From the NCBI GenBank assembly GCA_900548905.1, contig URMK01000050.1:1-51479 (forward strand): a stretch of 51,479 bases of DNA, written 5' to 3'. A model generated the notes under the pieces. It was not told the DNA's origin. It ran no database searches and saw only the letters and a list, made by a program, of their open reading frames with translations. Source of the stretch: an uncultured Lachnospiraceae bacterium. GTDB lineage: Bacteria > Bacillota > Clostridia > Lachnospirales > Lachnospiraceae. The position numbers were made by a program, and so were the translations under genes. Positions 32,852 through 41,712 of this stretch are shown here, in pieces. Every line of letters starts with the position of its first letter. Position 1 is the stretch's first letter.

Positions 32852-34672
32852 CTAATCTGTTCGGATTGGATGCCGGAACGGACTTCTGCGAGGCTCCTTT
32901 TGCTCCGCTGCCGGAGTATGGAGCTGGCCAGTGGATTTTGAAGCGGACACAGGAGGCAGCGGCGGTTCTTCCATGTCCTCATCCGCATCCCAGTTATCCC
33001 TGCGCCGCAGGATTTCCTGCTCCAGCTCAAAGCGGTCAGCGTAGACTACCGGTCTTGTTGCCTGCTCCATTACCTCATAGGCTTCCCCGAACCGAATCCC
33101 CCATTTGAGAAATAATGGCAGTCTGGTCTGCATCGGACAGCGTCCGGTTTTAGCCAGAATAAAATGCCCTTTGGGCAGCGTTTTTAGTTCATCCGGAGAC
33201 ATCAGGGGACGGCTCATCATCTGCAGGCTCTGGCTGGGATCATTTTTACCACGGCTGATGGAACCGGACAGCACCGTCCGATTGCCCAGCGCCTTGGAAA
33301 GAATATCTGCGCTTTCAGAATTGGGCGCAAAGCCGCCGAACAGAATGTCCTGACAGTTGTCAATGATGATGCTGGAACCCTCCTTACCGTAGTTCTTCTG
33401 GAGCTGCGCAAAGCTCTGGATGATGGGTACCATACTGATTCGCCGGGAACGTCCGGCTGAGAACATCATCTCCATTGACTCTATTTTGGGGATTGTCCCA
33501 ATCTCATCAGCGAACACCATCACACGGTTTGGCAGTTTGCCGCCATGCTCATCAGCGATGGTGAGCATCTCCCGGTAGAGCTGCTGGAGGAACAGACTGA
33601 CCATAAAATATTTCGTGTTATCTTCCTCCGGAAGCACAATGAAGATAGCTGATTTACTGGTGCAGAAGGTTTCCGTATCCAGTGCGCTGTCAAAACACAG
33701 GATCTGCTCCATCTCGGAGTCCAGAAACGCATTAAGCCGTGACATAGCAGTGGACAGTACCGATGCCATCGCCTGATCCGCACTGTTCAGCGCTGCACCT
33801 GCAAACCACTTTGCCTTGTGGGTAGGCGGCAGTTTATCCATGAGGAGCTGGAACAGGCTGCGGTTCTTCACCGGCGAGGGTGCCAGCAGGTCCTGGATCA
33901 ATTTAAACACGGAGATGATGTGCCGCTTCTCCGGCTCACAGAATTCGGCAATCAGTAAAATCACCGACGCCAGCAGCCCCTCGGCGGCATCGTAGAAGAA
34001 TGCATTCTGACCGTAACTGCTGGCCTCCGCTCCGTCTGAACAGATGATGGTCTTGGCAGTAATCTTCGCATACTTTTCCGCTTTCGCTTTGGCTGCCAGA
34101 TTTTCCGGGGCTGCCAGATACTCATCCATGTACTTGTTCACCAGCGTCAGGATGTTATCGCCGTCCGAGCGGGTGGGATTTCGCAGGTCAAGCACAGAAA
34201 TCTGGTAGCCATAGCAGTCCTTGGCGATTCCGGCGTAGTTACGGAACAGGTCGCCCTTGGTATCGGTGCAGAGCCAGCTCATGCCGGAGGCACAGGCGTA
34301 CTCAATGTTTGGATAGAGGAAGTTGGCGGTCTTTCCGACTCCCGCCGCACCAATCATCAGGCAGTGGATATCACCGCTATCTATCAGTGCAGTGATGGCA
34401 GTTCCGTGCTTTTTATATCCGACCACCAGCCCCTGCACTTTCGGCAATGCCTCCCCACGCCGCCACCGCTCCGGCTCATATGGTACCTGCTCATAAGTTT
34501 CTTTGATTTCTTTCTCTGTGGCAAACCGCGCTGTGCCATGCTGGCCGTCACCGACCGTTTTGGATTTGATGCCGTTCAGCGTGTAGTAATGCGCCAGCAG
34601 GGAAAGACCGCCGATGACGGCGAACATCCCAAGACCGACACAGATGAGTAATACAACCTGCTGAGTCTGCAA
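32852..34672 (-). CDS. VirD4/TraG type IV coupling protein
   Basis: 606-residue coupling ATPase that links the relaxase-DNA complex to the mating channel. Two N-terminal membrane-associated stretches (about 5-30) precede the ATPase: Walker A MIGAAGVGKTAN (about 107-118) and Walker B VMVFADEIGTIP, with AGRSRRISMVPIIQSFAQL after it. The start is TTG 34672, set by AAAGGAGG seven bases before it; no ATG fits. The C-terminal 40 residues are Pro/Ser rich. It lies downstream of relaxase and TOPRIM genes in one direction. Confidence 0.93.
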   Translation of the reverse strand: MQTQQVVLLICVGLGMFAVIGGLSLLAHYYTLNGIKSKTVGDGQHGTARFATEKEIKETYEQVPYEPERWRRGEALPKVQGLVVGYKKHGTAITALIDSGDIHCLMIGAAGVGKTANFLYPNIEYACASGMSWLCTDTKGDLFRNYAGIAKDCYGYQISVLDLRNPTRSDGDNILTLVNKYMDEYLAAPENLAAKAKAEKYAKITAKTIICSDGAEASSYGQNAFFYDAAEGLLASVILLIAEFCEPEKRHIISVFKLIQDLLAPSPVKNRSLFQLLMDKLPPTHKAKWFAGAALNSADQAMASVLSTAMSRLNAFLDSEMEQILCFDSALDTETFCTSKSAIFIVLPEEDNTKYFMVSLFLQQLYREMLTIADEHGGKLPNRVMVFADEIGTIPKIESMEMMFSAGRSRRISMVPIIQSFAQLQKNYGKEGSSIIIDNCQDILFGGFAPNSESADILSKALGNRTVLSGSISRGKNDPSQSLQMMSRPLMSPDELKTLPKGHFILAKTGRCPMQTRLPLFLKWGIRFGEAYEVMEQATRPVVYADRFELEQEILRRRDNWDADEDMEEPPLPPVSASKSTGQLHTPAAEQKEPRRSPFRHPIRTD

Positions 34673-34738
34673 TTACAGCCCTCCTTTCCGGACATAAAAA
34701 CAGCAGCCATTATCCTGGCTGCCATGCATTGTACTGTA

Positions 34739-34942
34739 TTATTGTTTGCGCCGGATGACCGGCATCTGTTTCACTTTTTTTCCTATGGTCATATGCTCCA
34801 ATGCAAAGACCATGTCATCGGTACGTTCAAAATAACCGATATCCTTTTTCCAACTCATGCCGCATTTGCAATGCTGCAGACCAATAAACTGCTGTTTCAT
34901 TTTACGTCCACAGTCCGGGCATATTTTATTACTGTTTCCCAT
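34739..34942 (-). CDS. small zinc-ribbon protein
   Basis: 67-residue protein with Cys pairs CPDCGRK and HCKCGMSW that form a likely zinc ribbon, followed by a basic tail (KKVKQMPVIRRKQ). GAAGG stands before ATG 34942. It lies between the TOPRIM-domain gene and traG in the same direction. DNA or RNA binding is a guess. Confidence 0.7.
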   Translation of the reverse strand: MGNSNKICPDCGRKMKQQFIGLQHCKCGMSWKKDIGYFERTDDMVFALEHMTIGKKVKQMPVIRRKQ

Positions 34943-34966
34943 ATACGTGACCTTCTTTCAAAACCA

Positions 34967-35920
34967 TTATACAGGGATTTGCTGCATGGATGCAAGCGTT
35001 GTTTCGGTTGTCTGGGACTGTGCCATCTGATGCTGCTGTTTTATCTCCTGCAGATCTTCATTCCAGTCCTTTTCTTTCGGCAGAAGCGAGAACACCTCAT
35101 TGTATCCTTTTTCTGTAAGGATACCGGTAAGCCGTTTCCGAGCTTTCAGTCCGGCTTTGTCATTGTCAAGGCACAGACAAATCTTCTGCACCTGCGGATT
35201 TGAGGCTAAGAGTTGCAGCAGTGCGTGTTCTGCCACACCGCAGAGGGAAACATAGCTGTGCTGCTTCCAGTCTTTCTGATACAGGGAAATAAAGGACAGC
35301 ATATCAACGGGAGCCTCAAACACATACACGGTATCACTTTGTCCGGTATAGTGAAAGCTGTGCCGGGGATCGCAGCCATCCACATTGCCTTTGAACGGTT
35401 CGCCCTGTGTGTAGGTTCCACGCTTGTGGGCATGGCGGGCGACGCCATCCGCATCGCAGCCCACGAATACGGCGTTGTGATACTTTGCGTCCTCATAGAT
35501 CAGCCTGGCGTGGGCGAATGCTGACACCACGCTCCGGTCAAGGCCGCGGGTCCTGGTCAGATAGGCAAACACCCGCCGCATATCCTTATTGGCTTCCGGC
35601 AGCACAAAGGGGTTGGGCGGCTCCGGCTGCCGCTGTTCGCTGGGGCGGTATGGCTGTCCCTGTTCGCCGTTTAACAGCATGGTCACGGCATCCGGAAAGC
35701 TCCTGCCGTAGAACATCTGCACGAAGTCAATGGCACAGCCGCCTTTCTCTTCGGCATGATCGTACCATTCATGACCGCGCACAGTGATGCTGTGGTCGCT
35801 GGCCAGCCGTTTTTCCCTGCCGGAGCGGAGCAGCTTTTCACCCTGTCTGGTGAGAAAGTCCTCCAGATCCACAGCGTTGGCCCGCTGCTTCTGGTCATCG
35901 GTAAAATAAACATATCCCAT
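34967..35920 (-). CDS. DUF3991/TOPRIM domain protein (primase-like)
   Basis: 317-residue protein. The N-terminus resembles a primase zinc-finger domain without the cysteines (HSITVRGHEWYDHAEEKGGCAIDFVQMFYG). A DUF3991 region follows, then a TOPRIM domain with Glu in VYVFEAPVDMLSF and the acidic pair in CLCLDNDKAGLKARK. Proteins of this family accompany relaxases in Tn1549-type ICEs and may prime or process transferred DNA. ATG 35920 is chosen from AGGAGG upstream; the open frame continues to 36811 only as an out-of-frame reading of the relaxase gene. Confidence 0.87.
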   Translation of the reverse strand: MGYVYFTDDQKQRANAVDLEDFLTRQGEKLLRSGREKRLASDHSITVRGHEWYDHAEEKGGCAIDFVQMFYGRSFPDAVTMLLNGEQGQPYRPSEQRQPEPPNPFVLPEANKDMRRVFAYLTRTRGLDRSVVSAFAHARLIYEDAKYHNAVFVGCDADGVARHAHKRGTYTQGEPFKGNVDGCDPRHSFHYTGQSDTVYVFEAPVDMLSFISLYQKDWKQHSYVSLCGVAEHALLQLLASNPQVQKICLCLDNDKAGLKARKRLTGILTEKGYNEVFSLLPKEKDWNEDLQEIKQQHQMAQSQTTETTLASMQQIPV

Positions 35921-35936
35921 GTATAGACACCTCCTG

Positions 35937-38804
35937 TCAATAAGTCTGCTGCTGTACCGGCTCATGGTCATTCCTCCTGTGGCCCTGCGCCTGTTTTTTC
36001 TCTGCCAGCTTTCTTCTGCGCTTACGGTCGATGTGGAACGCCGTTCCGCCTGTTGCCTTGCGGACATCCTCCCGGAACAGATTCTCCAGCCGGTGCAGCA
36101 GCCGTGTGGCTGCGAGGAACGGGGAGGGGTCACGAAAGGAGTCCATGTGATCCAATAAAAACTGTGCATAGATATTTCCCTGTGCGGCGGATGCCTCCAG
36201 CAGTGGAATTGCTTTTTCCCTGTCGCGTGGAACATCATGACCGCAGAGATAGAGCTTGCCGAGTGCGTATTGTGCGTATTGATTATCCTGCGCCGCCGCT
36301 TTTTCCAACCAGCGGATTGCGGTTTCCACATCCTTTGCCAGTTGCTCCCCGGACAGATAGAGTTTTCCAAGCTGGTACTGCGCAAACTGGTTTTCCTGAT
36401 CGGCGGCTTTGGTGAACAGCTCCACAGCCTTTTCGGTATCCCGGCGCACATCTTCTCCGGCGAGGTACAGCTTTGCCAGCGCATACTGTGCAAACTGGTT
36501 TCCGGCATCGGCAGAAAGGGACAGCCATTTGATGGCGGCCTCCACGTCCCTGGGGATATCCTCCCCGGAAAGATAAAGTCTGCCGAGCTGATAGGCCGCA
36601 TACTCATTTTTTTGTTCTGCTGATAAAGTGAACAGCACCACGGCCCTGGCCATATCTTTCTGTACATAGCTGCCATCCCGGTAGATCCTGGCAAGCGCAT
36701 ACTGTGCGGCGGCGTTACCGGCGCCAGCAGCTTTCGTGATCCAGCCAACCGCCTGCTCCGGATCACCGGTTCCGTTTTCCAGCCACAGCCTGCCCAGGGC
36801 ATACTGCGCATTCACATTACCCAGCTTTGCAGACTGCTCCCAATAACCGGCGGCAGCCACATCATCTTTCGGCGTGCCGGTTCCGGTATGGAGCATCTGG
36901 CCGAGACGGTACTGCAGCTTGTCATCATGGCTTTTCTGCTCCAAACGAAAAAAGCCGGTGAACGCATCCTGAAAATGCTCACCGGCCTGCTCCGTATTCT
37001 TTTCTGTTCCAATCCCGTCCCGATACATCTTGGCCAGTTCATAGCTGGCGTAGGCATTGTCCTGTCCTGCGGAACGGCCATACAGGTGAAATGCCTGCCC
37101 GTAGCTTTGCTCCACGCCCTGACCGCAATAGTACAATCCGGCCAGGGAATATTGTGCGTACTTATGGCTGGAGGCAACGGCTTTGGTAAACCATCCCGCC
37201 GCTTTTCCATAGTCCTGCTCTGTGCCAAGACCCGCGGCAAACATTTTGCCGATCCGGTATTGCAGATAGGGGCGCTGCCGTTCCTCCGCTGTGCGCTCCG
37301 CCGCCTGAAATGCCGCCAGCGCCCTTGCATACCATTCCTGCGCGGCGGTATTGTCATTCTCCCGGCCAAGACCGTCTGCAGACATCCTTCCAAGGTCATG
37401 CATGGCCAGAGGGTTTCCGGATTCTGCTTCCTGTAAAAATAATTCAAATGCTTTTTCAAAGTCCGGCTCTGTGTCCTTATCTCCGAACAGAAACTGCCGG
37501 GCTTCTTTGTAGCGGTCATTCCACATGGTGCTGCGCCCGGAACGGCCGGAGGTGCGATGCTTCCTTTCAGCCATTGGCCAGTCGGGTTCAATCGCCTCTG
37601 TATCTTCCGGCACAGGCATTTCCATCGGTTCAGACGGATCGGATGCATCCCCCGGTTCCGCTGTCTGTTCATCCTCAAATGTGAAATGGTGACCGCCCAG
37701 CTTTAACGCCTCGGCGATCACCATGTTTTTGATACTCTTAAATTGTGGCTGCTGTGACAGCGGCGGCAGTGGCGGCACACTGTTCTGGTAGGTCAGCAGG
37801 ATTTCATTCTGCCATTTTCCCCATGCCTGATAGAGTGCAGCCACCCGGCTGTCTTTCGCCAGCTCATCTACGATCTGGTCAATCAAGTTCTTCACATCAC
37901 GCTTCAGATAGCCATACACCTTTTTACCGCTGGTGTTCTGCAAACGTCCGGTCAGCAGTTCCATCTGTTCCGCGATCTGTGGGCTGGCCATTGTCCCGGA
38001 ACAGAGTGCGTCCATCAGCTCCCGCATGGTTTCGGCTGCGCCTGCCTTTAAGCTGGCACGGGCCAGATTCTGTTCTTCATAAAGATTGGCGAAGTCCTGC
38101 CGGAAGATATCGTGAGCCAGTTCAGAGCGCATGGCTTCAATGGCCGGTTCCGTAAGAAATCCCTCATTGTCTTTCGTGGAGTAAACCATGAGATGCGCAT
38201 GGGGATGATGGCTCTCATTGTGGAACGCCGCATACCAGCGCAGGTTTTCGCCATCAATTTTCATGTGCTTACACAACATGGCCCGCTTGGAGCGCAGCAG
38301 TGCCATCCACTGTCCGGCGCTGTCATAGCCAAGTCTGGCGGCATCCTCCCGGCGCAGGGAGACAACGTGTGTCCAGACCGGACCTTTATGATTTACGATT
38401 TCATCCTGGACTTTGGACAGCACCACCGGCTTTCCTGCATCGGTGAACAGGCCATGCTCCCCAACCCGTTCCACACGGGGACGGTTTGCGATGTAGTCCA
38501 CATAATTTTCCCGCTTTGCCACAAGGTCGAGATTCTGCTCCAGCGCACAGGAGATAAATTCCGAGGCGTTGCCGATGGTGGGGTGCAATAAAAAATCCGT
38601 GTACTCCAGCATGGTTTTGCTTGCCGGAATGTCACGGAGGAGCTGGCGGATTAAATTTTTCTGGTTCATGGTAGCCGGGAGCTGCAGCTTGCTTTCATCT
38701 ATTTTTTCCACGCCCTCACGGGTGCCAACGTAACGCACATAATTTTCAAGCTGTGCAGGCGGAGCAGCCCGCAGATAGCGGGAGGTAAAGATGATTTTAG
38801 GCAT
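35937..38804 (-). CDS. MobP-type relaxase fused to a Sel1-repeat domain
   Basis: 955-residue relaxase that should nick oriT and pilot the strand. The N-terminal 300 residues hold the relaxase: opening PKIIFTSRYLRAAPPAQLENYVRYVG, histidine cluster AFHNESHHPHAHLMVYS (about 193-209). From about residue 465 onward there are about eleven Sel1-like repeats of 36 or so residues (recurring AxxQYALGKLYLxGExVxRDxEKAIxWL), a helical superhelix for protein contacts, and the end is basic. AAAGGAG precedes ATG 38804; the frame upstream to 38939 belongs to no family. It is followed by the TOPRIM gene with no gap to its ribosome binding site. Confidence 0.9.
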   Translation of the reverse strand: MPKIIFTSRYLRAAPPAQLENYVRYVGTREGVEKIDESKLQLPATMNQKNLIRQLLRDIPASKTMLEYTDFLLHPTIGNASEFISCALEQNLDLVAKRENYVDYIANRPRVERVGEHGLFTDAGKPVVLSKVQDEIVNHKGPVWTHVVSLRREDAARLGYDSAGQWMALLRSKRAMLCKHMKIDGENLRWYAAFHNESHHPHAHLMVYSTKDNEGFLTEPAIEAMRSELAHDIFRQDFANLYEEQNLARASLKAGAAETMRELMDALCSGTMASPQIAEQMELLTGRLQNTSGKKVYGYLKRDVKNLIDQIVDELAKDSRVAALYQAWGKWQNEILLTYQNSVPPLPPLSQQPQFKSIKNMVIAEALKLGGHHFTFEDEQTAEPGDASDPSEPMEMPVPEDTEAIEPDWPMAERKHRTSGRSGRSTMWNDRYKEARQFLFGDKDTEPDFEKAFELFLQEAESGNPLAMHDLGRMSADGLGRENDNTAAQEWYARALAAFQAAERTAEERQRPYLQYRIGKMFAAGLGTEQDYGKAAGWFTKAVASSHKYAQYSLAGLYYCGQGVEQSYGQAFHLYGRSAGQDNAYASYELAKMYRDGIGTEKNTEQAGEHFQDAFTGFFRLEQKSHDDKLQYRLGQMLHTGTGTPKDDVAAAGYWEQSAKLGNVNAQYALGRLWLENGTGDPEQAVGWITKAAGAGNAAAQYALARIYRDGSYVQKDMARAVVLFTLSAEQKNEYAAYQLGRLYLSGEDIPRDVEAAIKWLSLSADAGNQFAQYALAKLYLAGEDVRRDTEKAVELFTKAADQENQFAQYQLGKLYLSGEQLAKDVETAIRWLEKAAAQDNQYAQYALGKLYLCGHDVPRDREKAIPLLEASAAQGNIYAQFLLDHMDSFRDPSPFLAATRLLHRLENLFREDVRKATGGTAFHIDRKRRRKLAEKKQAQGHRRNDHEPVQQQTY

Positions 38805-38869
38805 GGCGGGACTCCTTTCTGCGAATAGAAAGAGAGCAGCCGCAGCCGCTCTCTCTGCTGAAATGATTT

Positions 38870-39157
38870 TTACAGTGCGCCCAGCTTCTTCAGCAGCTCC
38901 ACACAGTCTTTTGCGCCCTGCGCATAGAGGTGCCGGCACTCATGGTCGGCAATGAGCTGCGTCTTGATAAAATAATCCTCCAGCACCTGACGCTGCTCTG
39001 GTGATAGTATTTGCAGTAATTCCTGACGCTGCTTTGCCAGTGCGTTTGCTTCCGCATAGAGCTGCTGTTCTTTTTCATCACAGCTTTTTCTTCTCTCTGA
39101 CAGTGCGCACTCTGTCATTTCCCGAATGACCATTTCATAAATTTCTTCTTTGTCCAT
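38870..39157 (-). CDS. small helical ICE protein (DUF6664-like)
   Basis: 95-residue, highly charged, all-helical protein with a likely coiled coil (SCDEKEQQLYAEANALAKQRQELLQ). The second half (SPEQRQVLEDYFIKTQLIADHECRHLYAQGAKDCVELLKKLG) resembles the C-terminal half of the protein at 41763-42029, so the two are probably paralogues. AAAGGAG precedes ATG 39157. Located just upstream of the relaxase. Role unknown. Confidence 0.75.
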   Translation of the reverse strand: MDKEEIYEMVIREMTECALSERRKSCDEKEQQLYAEANALAKQRQELLQILSPEQRQVLEDYFIKTQLIADHECRHLYAQGAKDCVELLKKLGAL

Positions 39158-39242
39158 ACTGAGTCAACTCCTTTTTCAACACACCATAAACGAATACAGT
39201 GCGGCAGTCCATATCCAAACCCAACAAATAGTTTCTCACCAT

Positions 39243-39659
39243 TTAGGTTTCACGTTTCTGGTATTTATATGCGCCTTCAAAATCAACCGCGCCGTTGATG
39301 CGTTTCACTTCCTCCAGGCATTTTAAGTGTAGCTTGTGAAGCGCTTCCTCGTCAACCTCATGGGTATACGCAATCACATGGGCCAGCTTGGACAGCTCCA
39401 CCGCCAGCTTGAAGTCCATCCGGGCCAGCCGGTTCTCGCTGTCCTGCACGGTGCCGGTGATCACCGAAGACAGTGACTGGAGCAGATAGTTTTCCGCTTT
39501 TCTGGCGGTAAGGTAGCCGCAGTAAAACCGCAGCGCCTCGTTTGCAAACTCGTTGCGGGAACGGACATTGGCCTGTTCCAACAGACTGTCGCATAGATCC
39601 AGCACCTCCTGCTCCAGATAAAGTCCTATGCGCCTCATCTCTGGTTTTTCTTCTGCCAT
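39243..39659 (-). CDS. ribbon-helix-helix-like relaxase accessory candidate
   Basis: 138-residue protein with an N-terminal ribbon-helix-helix-like element (RIGLYLEQEVLDLCDSLLEQANVRSRNEFANEALRFYCGYL) and a helical C-terminus. Proteins like this act as MobC-like oriT-binding partners of relaxases. It lies directly beside the 410-bp non-coding region that I propose contains oriT, and two genes upstream of the relaxase. GGAGG stands before ATG 39659. Confidence 0.7.
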   Translation of the reverse strand: MAEEKPEMRRIGLYLEQEVLDLCDSLLEQANVRSRNEFANEALRFYCGYLTARKAENYLLQSLSSVITGTVQDSENRLARMDFKLAVELSKLAHVIAYTHEVDEEALHKLHLKCLEEVKRINGAVDFEGAYKYQKRET

Positions 39660-40070
39660 CGGAGCCTCCTTCCTCCTGTTATCCTGCCAGTATTCACAAA
39701 TCCGCCCAATCTGCGGGCATTTTCGGATGGTCCGGCATCAAAACTTTGGGAATACACTGAACCAGTATTCAAACTGCATTCCCCGCTCGGCTTTGCCGTG
39801 CGGTGTTTTTCGGGGTTAGGCTGCCAAAGCAGCATAACCCCTTTAACCTGCACACATTTCGACCTAGCAATTCTGCCCCTCAAAGCCAGTCATACCAGGG
39901 CCTTTTAGGTCTTTCAGGCTGTCTTTCCCGAAGCGGCGGTCAAATCGGGGCAACGGTGGCGAATACCTCCCCAGGGGTACACGGATGCCACCCAGCCCCG
40001 GAAAAGCCCACACGGGCCGTCACAGGGGGCAACACGGGCGGGATTTGTTTTTTCTCCCCACGTCACTGTA
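39660..40070. other. non-coding region, candidate oriT
   Basis: About 410 bp with no supported gene in an otherwise gene-packed operon, between two small accessory genes and upstream of the relaxase. It is GC-rich and full of short repeats (for example ACGGGCCGTCAC and ACACGGGCGGG around 40011-40041, CCCCAGGGG near 39970). In related ICEs the origin of transfer lies in such a gap near the relaxase genes. An open frame at 39914-40159 crosses it but overlaps the next gene and lacks a ribosome binding site. Confidence 0.45.
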
Positions 40071-40334
40071 TCAGACACCGCCCTCCGGTGCTGGCGTTTC
40101 AGCGGAGCGAGTCGCCGGCCGCGCCGGACGACGTGAGCGCTCCCTCGGTATATCCTCACGGCTTACCTTGTCATCGATGTACTCACGGGTGGTCTGCGGC
40201 ACATATTTTTCATAGAGCTTCTGAATGGTGTCGTTTAACTCATCCTGCAGGTCCGTGTTCCGCTTGCCCATGTGGAAGGTCAGGGCGTCCAGCTTTTCGC
40301 TGTTAAACGAGACAGTCATGGTCGTGTTTTTCAT
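40071..40334 (-). CDS. small ICE protein (DUF6103-like)
   Basis: 87-residue protein: a beta-strand plus helix start (MTVSFNSEKLDALTFHMGKRN) like a ribbon-helix-helix protein, a helical middle (LNDTIQKLYEKYVPQTTREYIDDKV) and a basic Arg/Pro-rich tail. ATG 40334 is preceded by AAAGGAGG. An N-terminal fragment of the same gene occurs at 40968-41066, evidence of a local duplication. Function unknown; DNA binding near oriT is plausible. Confidence 0.75.
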   Translation of the reverse strand: MKNTTMTVSFNSEKLDALTFHMGKRNTDLQDELNDTIQKLYEKYVPQTTREYIDDKVSREDIPRERSRRPARPATRSAETPAPEGGV

Positions 40335-40397
40335 GGTGTGAATCCTCCTTTTCACAGTTTCATTTCAAGTAACCCGGTCGGGGATTCTTCCGGCTTT
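40261..40397. repeat. direct repeat copy A (about 137 bp)
   Basis: Closely similar to 40993-41129, 732 bp away. It spans the start of the DUF6103-like gene, its ribosome binding site and the 3' end of the upstream gene, so two operon junctions are duplicated. Confidence 0.85.
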
Positions 40398-40867
40398 GCC
40401 GCCTGTTTTTCACAATATTCCAGGGAATATTCCACTTCGAAGCAGTCTTTCCCCATCTGCAGGCTGACGATTTCCTTTCGTTCCCGGAGCATTTCCCCGA
40501 CAAGATTTCGGAAAAACAGATTTCCTTTCCCATGCAGGATGAGCTGGTTCTCCACCTCGTCATAGGGTATCATGCAGGATTCTTCCCCGGTACTTTTTCC
40601 TGCAGCCGCAACAATATATTCCACCGCCAGACGGGCCTGGCTCTCCAACTGCTCCAGAAATTTATAACGGTTACCGCTGGCATCCGCTGTCTGTTCCAGG
40701 GTATCTTCCTGCCGCCATCCCAGCCAGCCATATCCGCTTTCCTCGATTTCCGCATTGGTCATGCCCATATCGCCGTGCAGACAATCGTATAACTCCTGCC
40801 CCTGCACACGGGCGCTGATATATTCCAACGCCCCATAGAACAGGGCTTCCATTCTCTTTCCTGTCAC
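40352..40867 (-). CDS. uncharacterised ICE protein
   Basis: 171-residue soluble protein, mixed alpha/beta, that I do not recognise. The start is GTG 40867, set by AAAGGAG eight bases before it. Its last residues (AKPEESPTGLLEMKL) closely match the C-terminus of the protein at 41084-41677 (PEEFPAGSLEMKL), and both genes are followed by the same DUF6103-type start region. The C-terminal halves look homologous (short strands ending in an acidic, Tyr-rich segment), so the genes are diverged duplicates. Confidence 0.7.
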   Translation of the reverse strand: MTGKRMEALFYGALEYISARVQGQELYDCLHGDMGMTNAEIEESGYGWLGWRQEDTLEQTADASGNRYKFLEQLESQARLAVEYIVAAAGKSTGEESCMIPYDEVENQLILHGKGNLFFRNLVGEMLRERKEIVSLQMGKDCFEVEYSLEYCEKQAAKPEESPTGLLEMKL

Positions 40868-40926
40868 GCTGTTGTCTCCTTTCAAACTCCCGGTTTGCGC
40901 CCAAAGACGCATTGTGCTATGGGAAC

Positions 40927-40976
40927 GAAACAGCCGCCGCTTTCTGCACAGCGAACTGCCTCTGATGTCATACCGG
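40927..40976. repeat. 50-bp direct repeat, copy 1
   Basis: Nearly identical (about four or five mismatches) to 41713-41762. Together with the longer repeat at 40993-41129 it frames the gene 41084-41677, consistent with duplication of a gene-plus-junction unit. Confidence 0.85.
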
Positions 40977-41066
40977 CGGCAGGTTCGCGTCCCGTTTGCC
41001 CATGTGGAAGGTCAGGGCATTCAGCTTCTCCCTGTTGAACATAATGGTCGTGGTCGTGTTTTTCAT
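40968..41066 (-). pseudogene. truncated second copy of the DUF6103-like gene
   Basis: A 32-codon frame opens at ATG 41066 with AAAGGAGG upstream and reads MKNTTTTIMFNREKLNALT, then FHMGKRDANLPP, like the first 25 residues of the intact protein at 40071-40334, then stops. The rest of the gene is missing. It could still be translated as a short peptide. Confidence 0.75.
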
Positions 41067-41129
41067 GGTGTGAGTCCTCCTTTTCACAGCTTCATTTCGA
41101 GTGACCCAGCCGGGAATTCTTCCGGCTGC
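40993..41129. repeat. direct repeat copy B (about 137 bp)
   Basis: Second copy of 40261-40397. It includes the start of the truncated DUF6103-like gene and the 3' end of the gene at 41084. Confidence 0.85.
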
Positions 41130-41677
41130 GGCTCATAATTGGGGCAGAAGTCCAGATAATAAGTGACGCAAATGCCAGCATCCAGAAGCTCCGCCTCAGC
41201 AACACACTCCTGCTCTTGAAGCATATCCAGCAGTGTGTCCATGCCGCTGAATTCATGCTCAAAGCCAGTGTGCTGTGCCAGTTCATCAAAGGTGATGATC
41301 CAGTTTCCCTGCGTAGTGCTTTGTGTGCCGGTATTTACAATATACTCCATAGCAGAAATCATGCGTTCGTTCAGCTCCCGTAACGCCGGGGAACGCAGTG
41401 CTGTTGCTTCCGGCACATAGGATGCGTACCGGGCATAGCTGCTTCCATCGCTCTCCACTAAGAGTCCGTCCGTTCTGCCCTCGCCGGTGACCAGCAGGCA
41501 GTGGTACACATCCATGCCGTCCTGCCGCATCAGTCCTGCGTTCTCTTTCAGAAAATCCTGTTTTTTCATGGGATGGCGCAGCATATCCTCAAAGCGTTCT
41601 GCGGACAGCTTCACCGTTTTCTCTATCACAAATTCCCGGAATCGGAAGTCCGGCTTGTGTTCAAAGGTTGCCTGCAT
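41084..41677 (-). CDS. uncharacterised ICE protein (DUF6329-like)
   Basis: 197-residue acidic protein. The N-terminal half is helical (FVIEKTVKLSAERFEDMLRHPMKKQDFLKENAGLM), followed by a strand-rich segment with DVYHCLLVTGEGRTDGLLVESDGSSYARYASYVP. It resembles an uncharacterised family common in clostridial ICEs. The C-terminal tail matches the protein at 40352-40867. AAGGAGG stands before ATG 41677. It is flanked by the 50-bp repeats, so it lies inside the duplicated segment. No function can be assigned. Confidence 0.72.
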   Translation of the reverse strand: MQATFEHKPDFRFREFVIEKTVKLSAERFEDMLRHPMKKQDFLKENAGLMRQDGMDVYHCLLVTGEGRTDGLLVESDGSSYARYASYVPEATALRSPALRELNERMISAMEYIVNTGTQSTTQGNWIITFDELAQHTGFEHEFSGMDTLLDMLQEQECVAEAELLDAGICVTYYLDFCPNYEPQPEEFPAGSLEMKL

Positions 41678-41712
41678 CTGTAGCGCTTCCTCCTTTATTA
41701 TTTTTTAGAACA

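Noticed and set aside
35921..37678. Long open frames of 200-600 codons overlapping the relaxase gene in another frame on the same strand
   Set aside because: The Sel1 repeats have biased codon composition that keeps a second frame open. These frames lack ribosome binding sites and family resemblance. Only the TOPRIM part from ATG 35920 is real.
39914..40159. 81-codon frame across the oriT-like gap
   Set aside because: It overlaps the DUF6103-like gene, has no ribosome binding site and reads like a translated DNA site.
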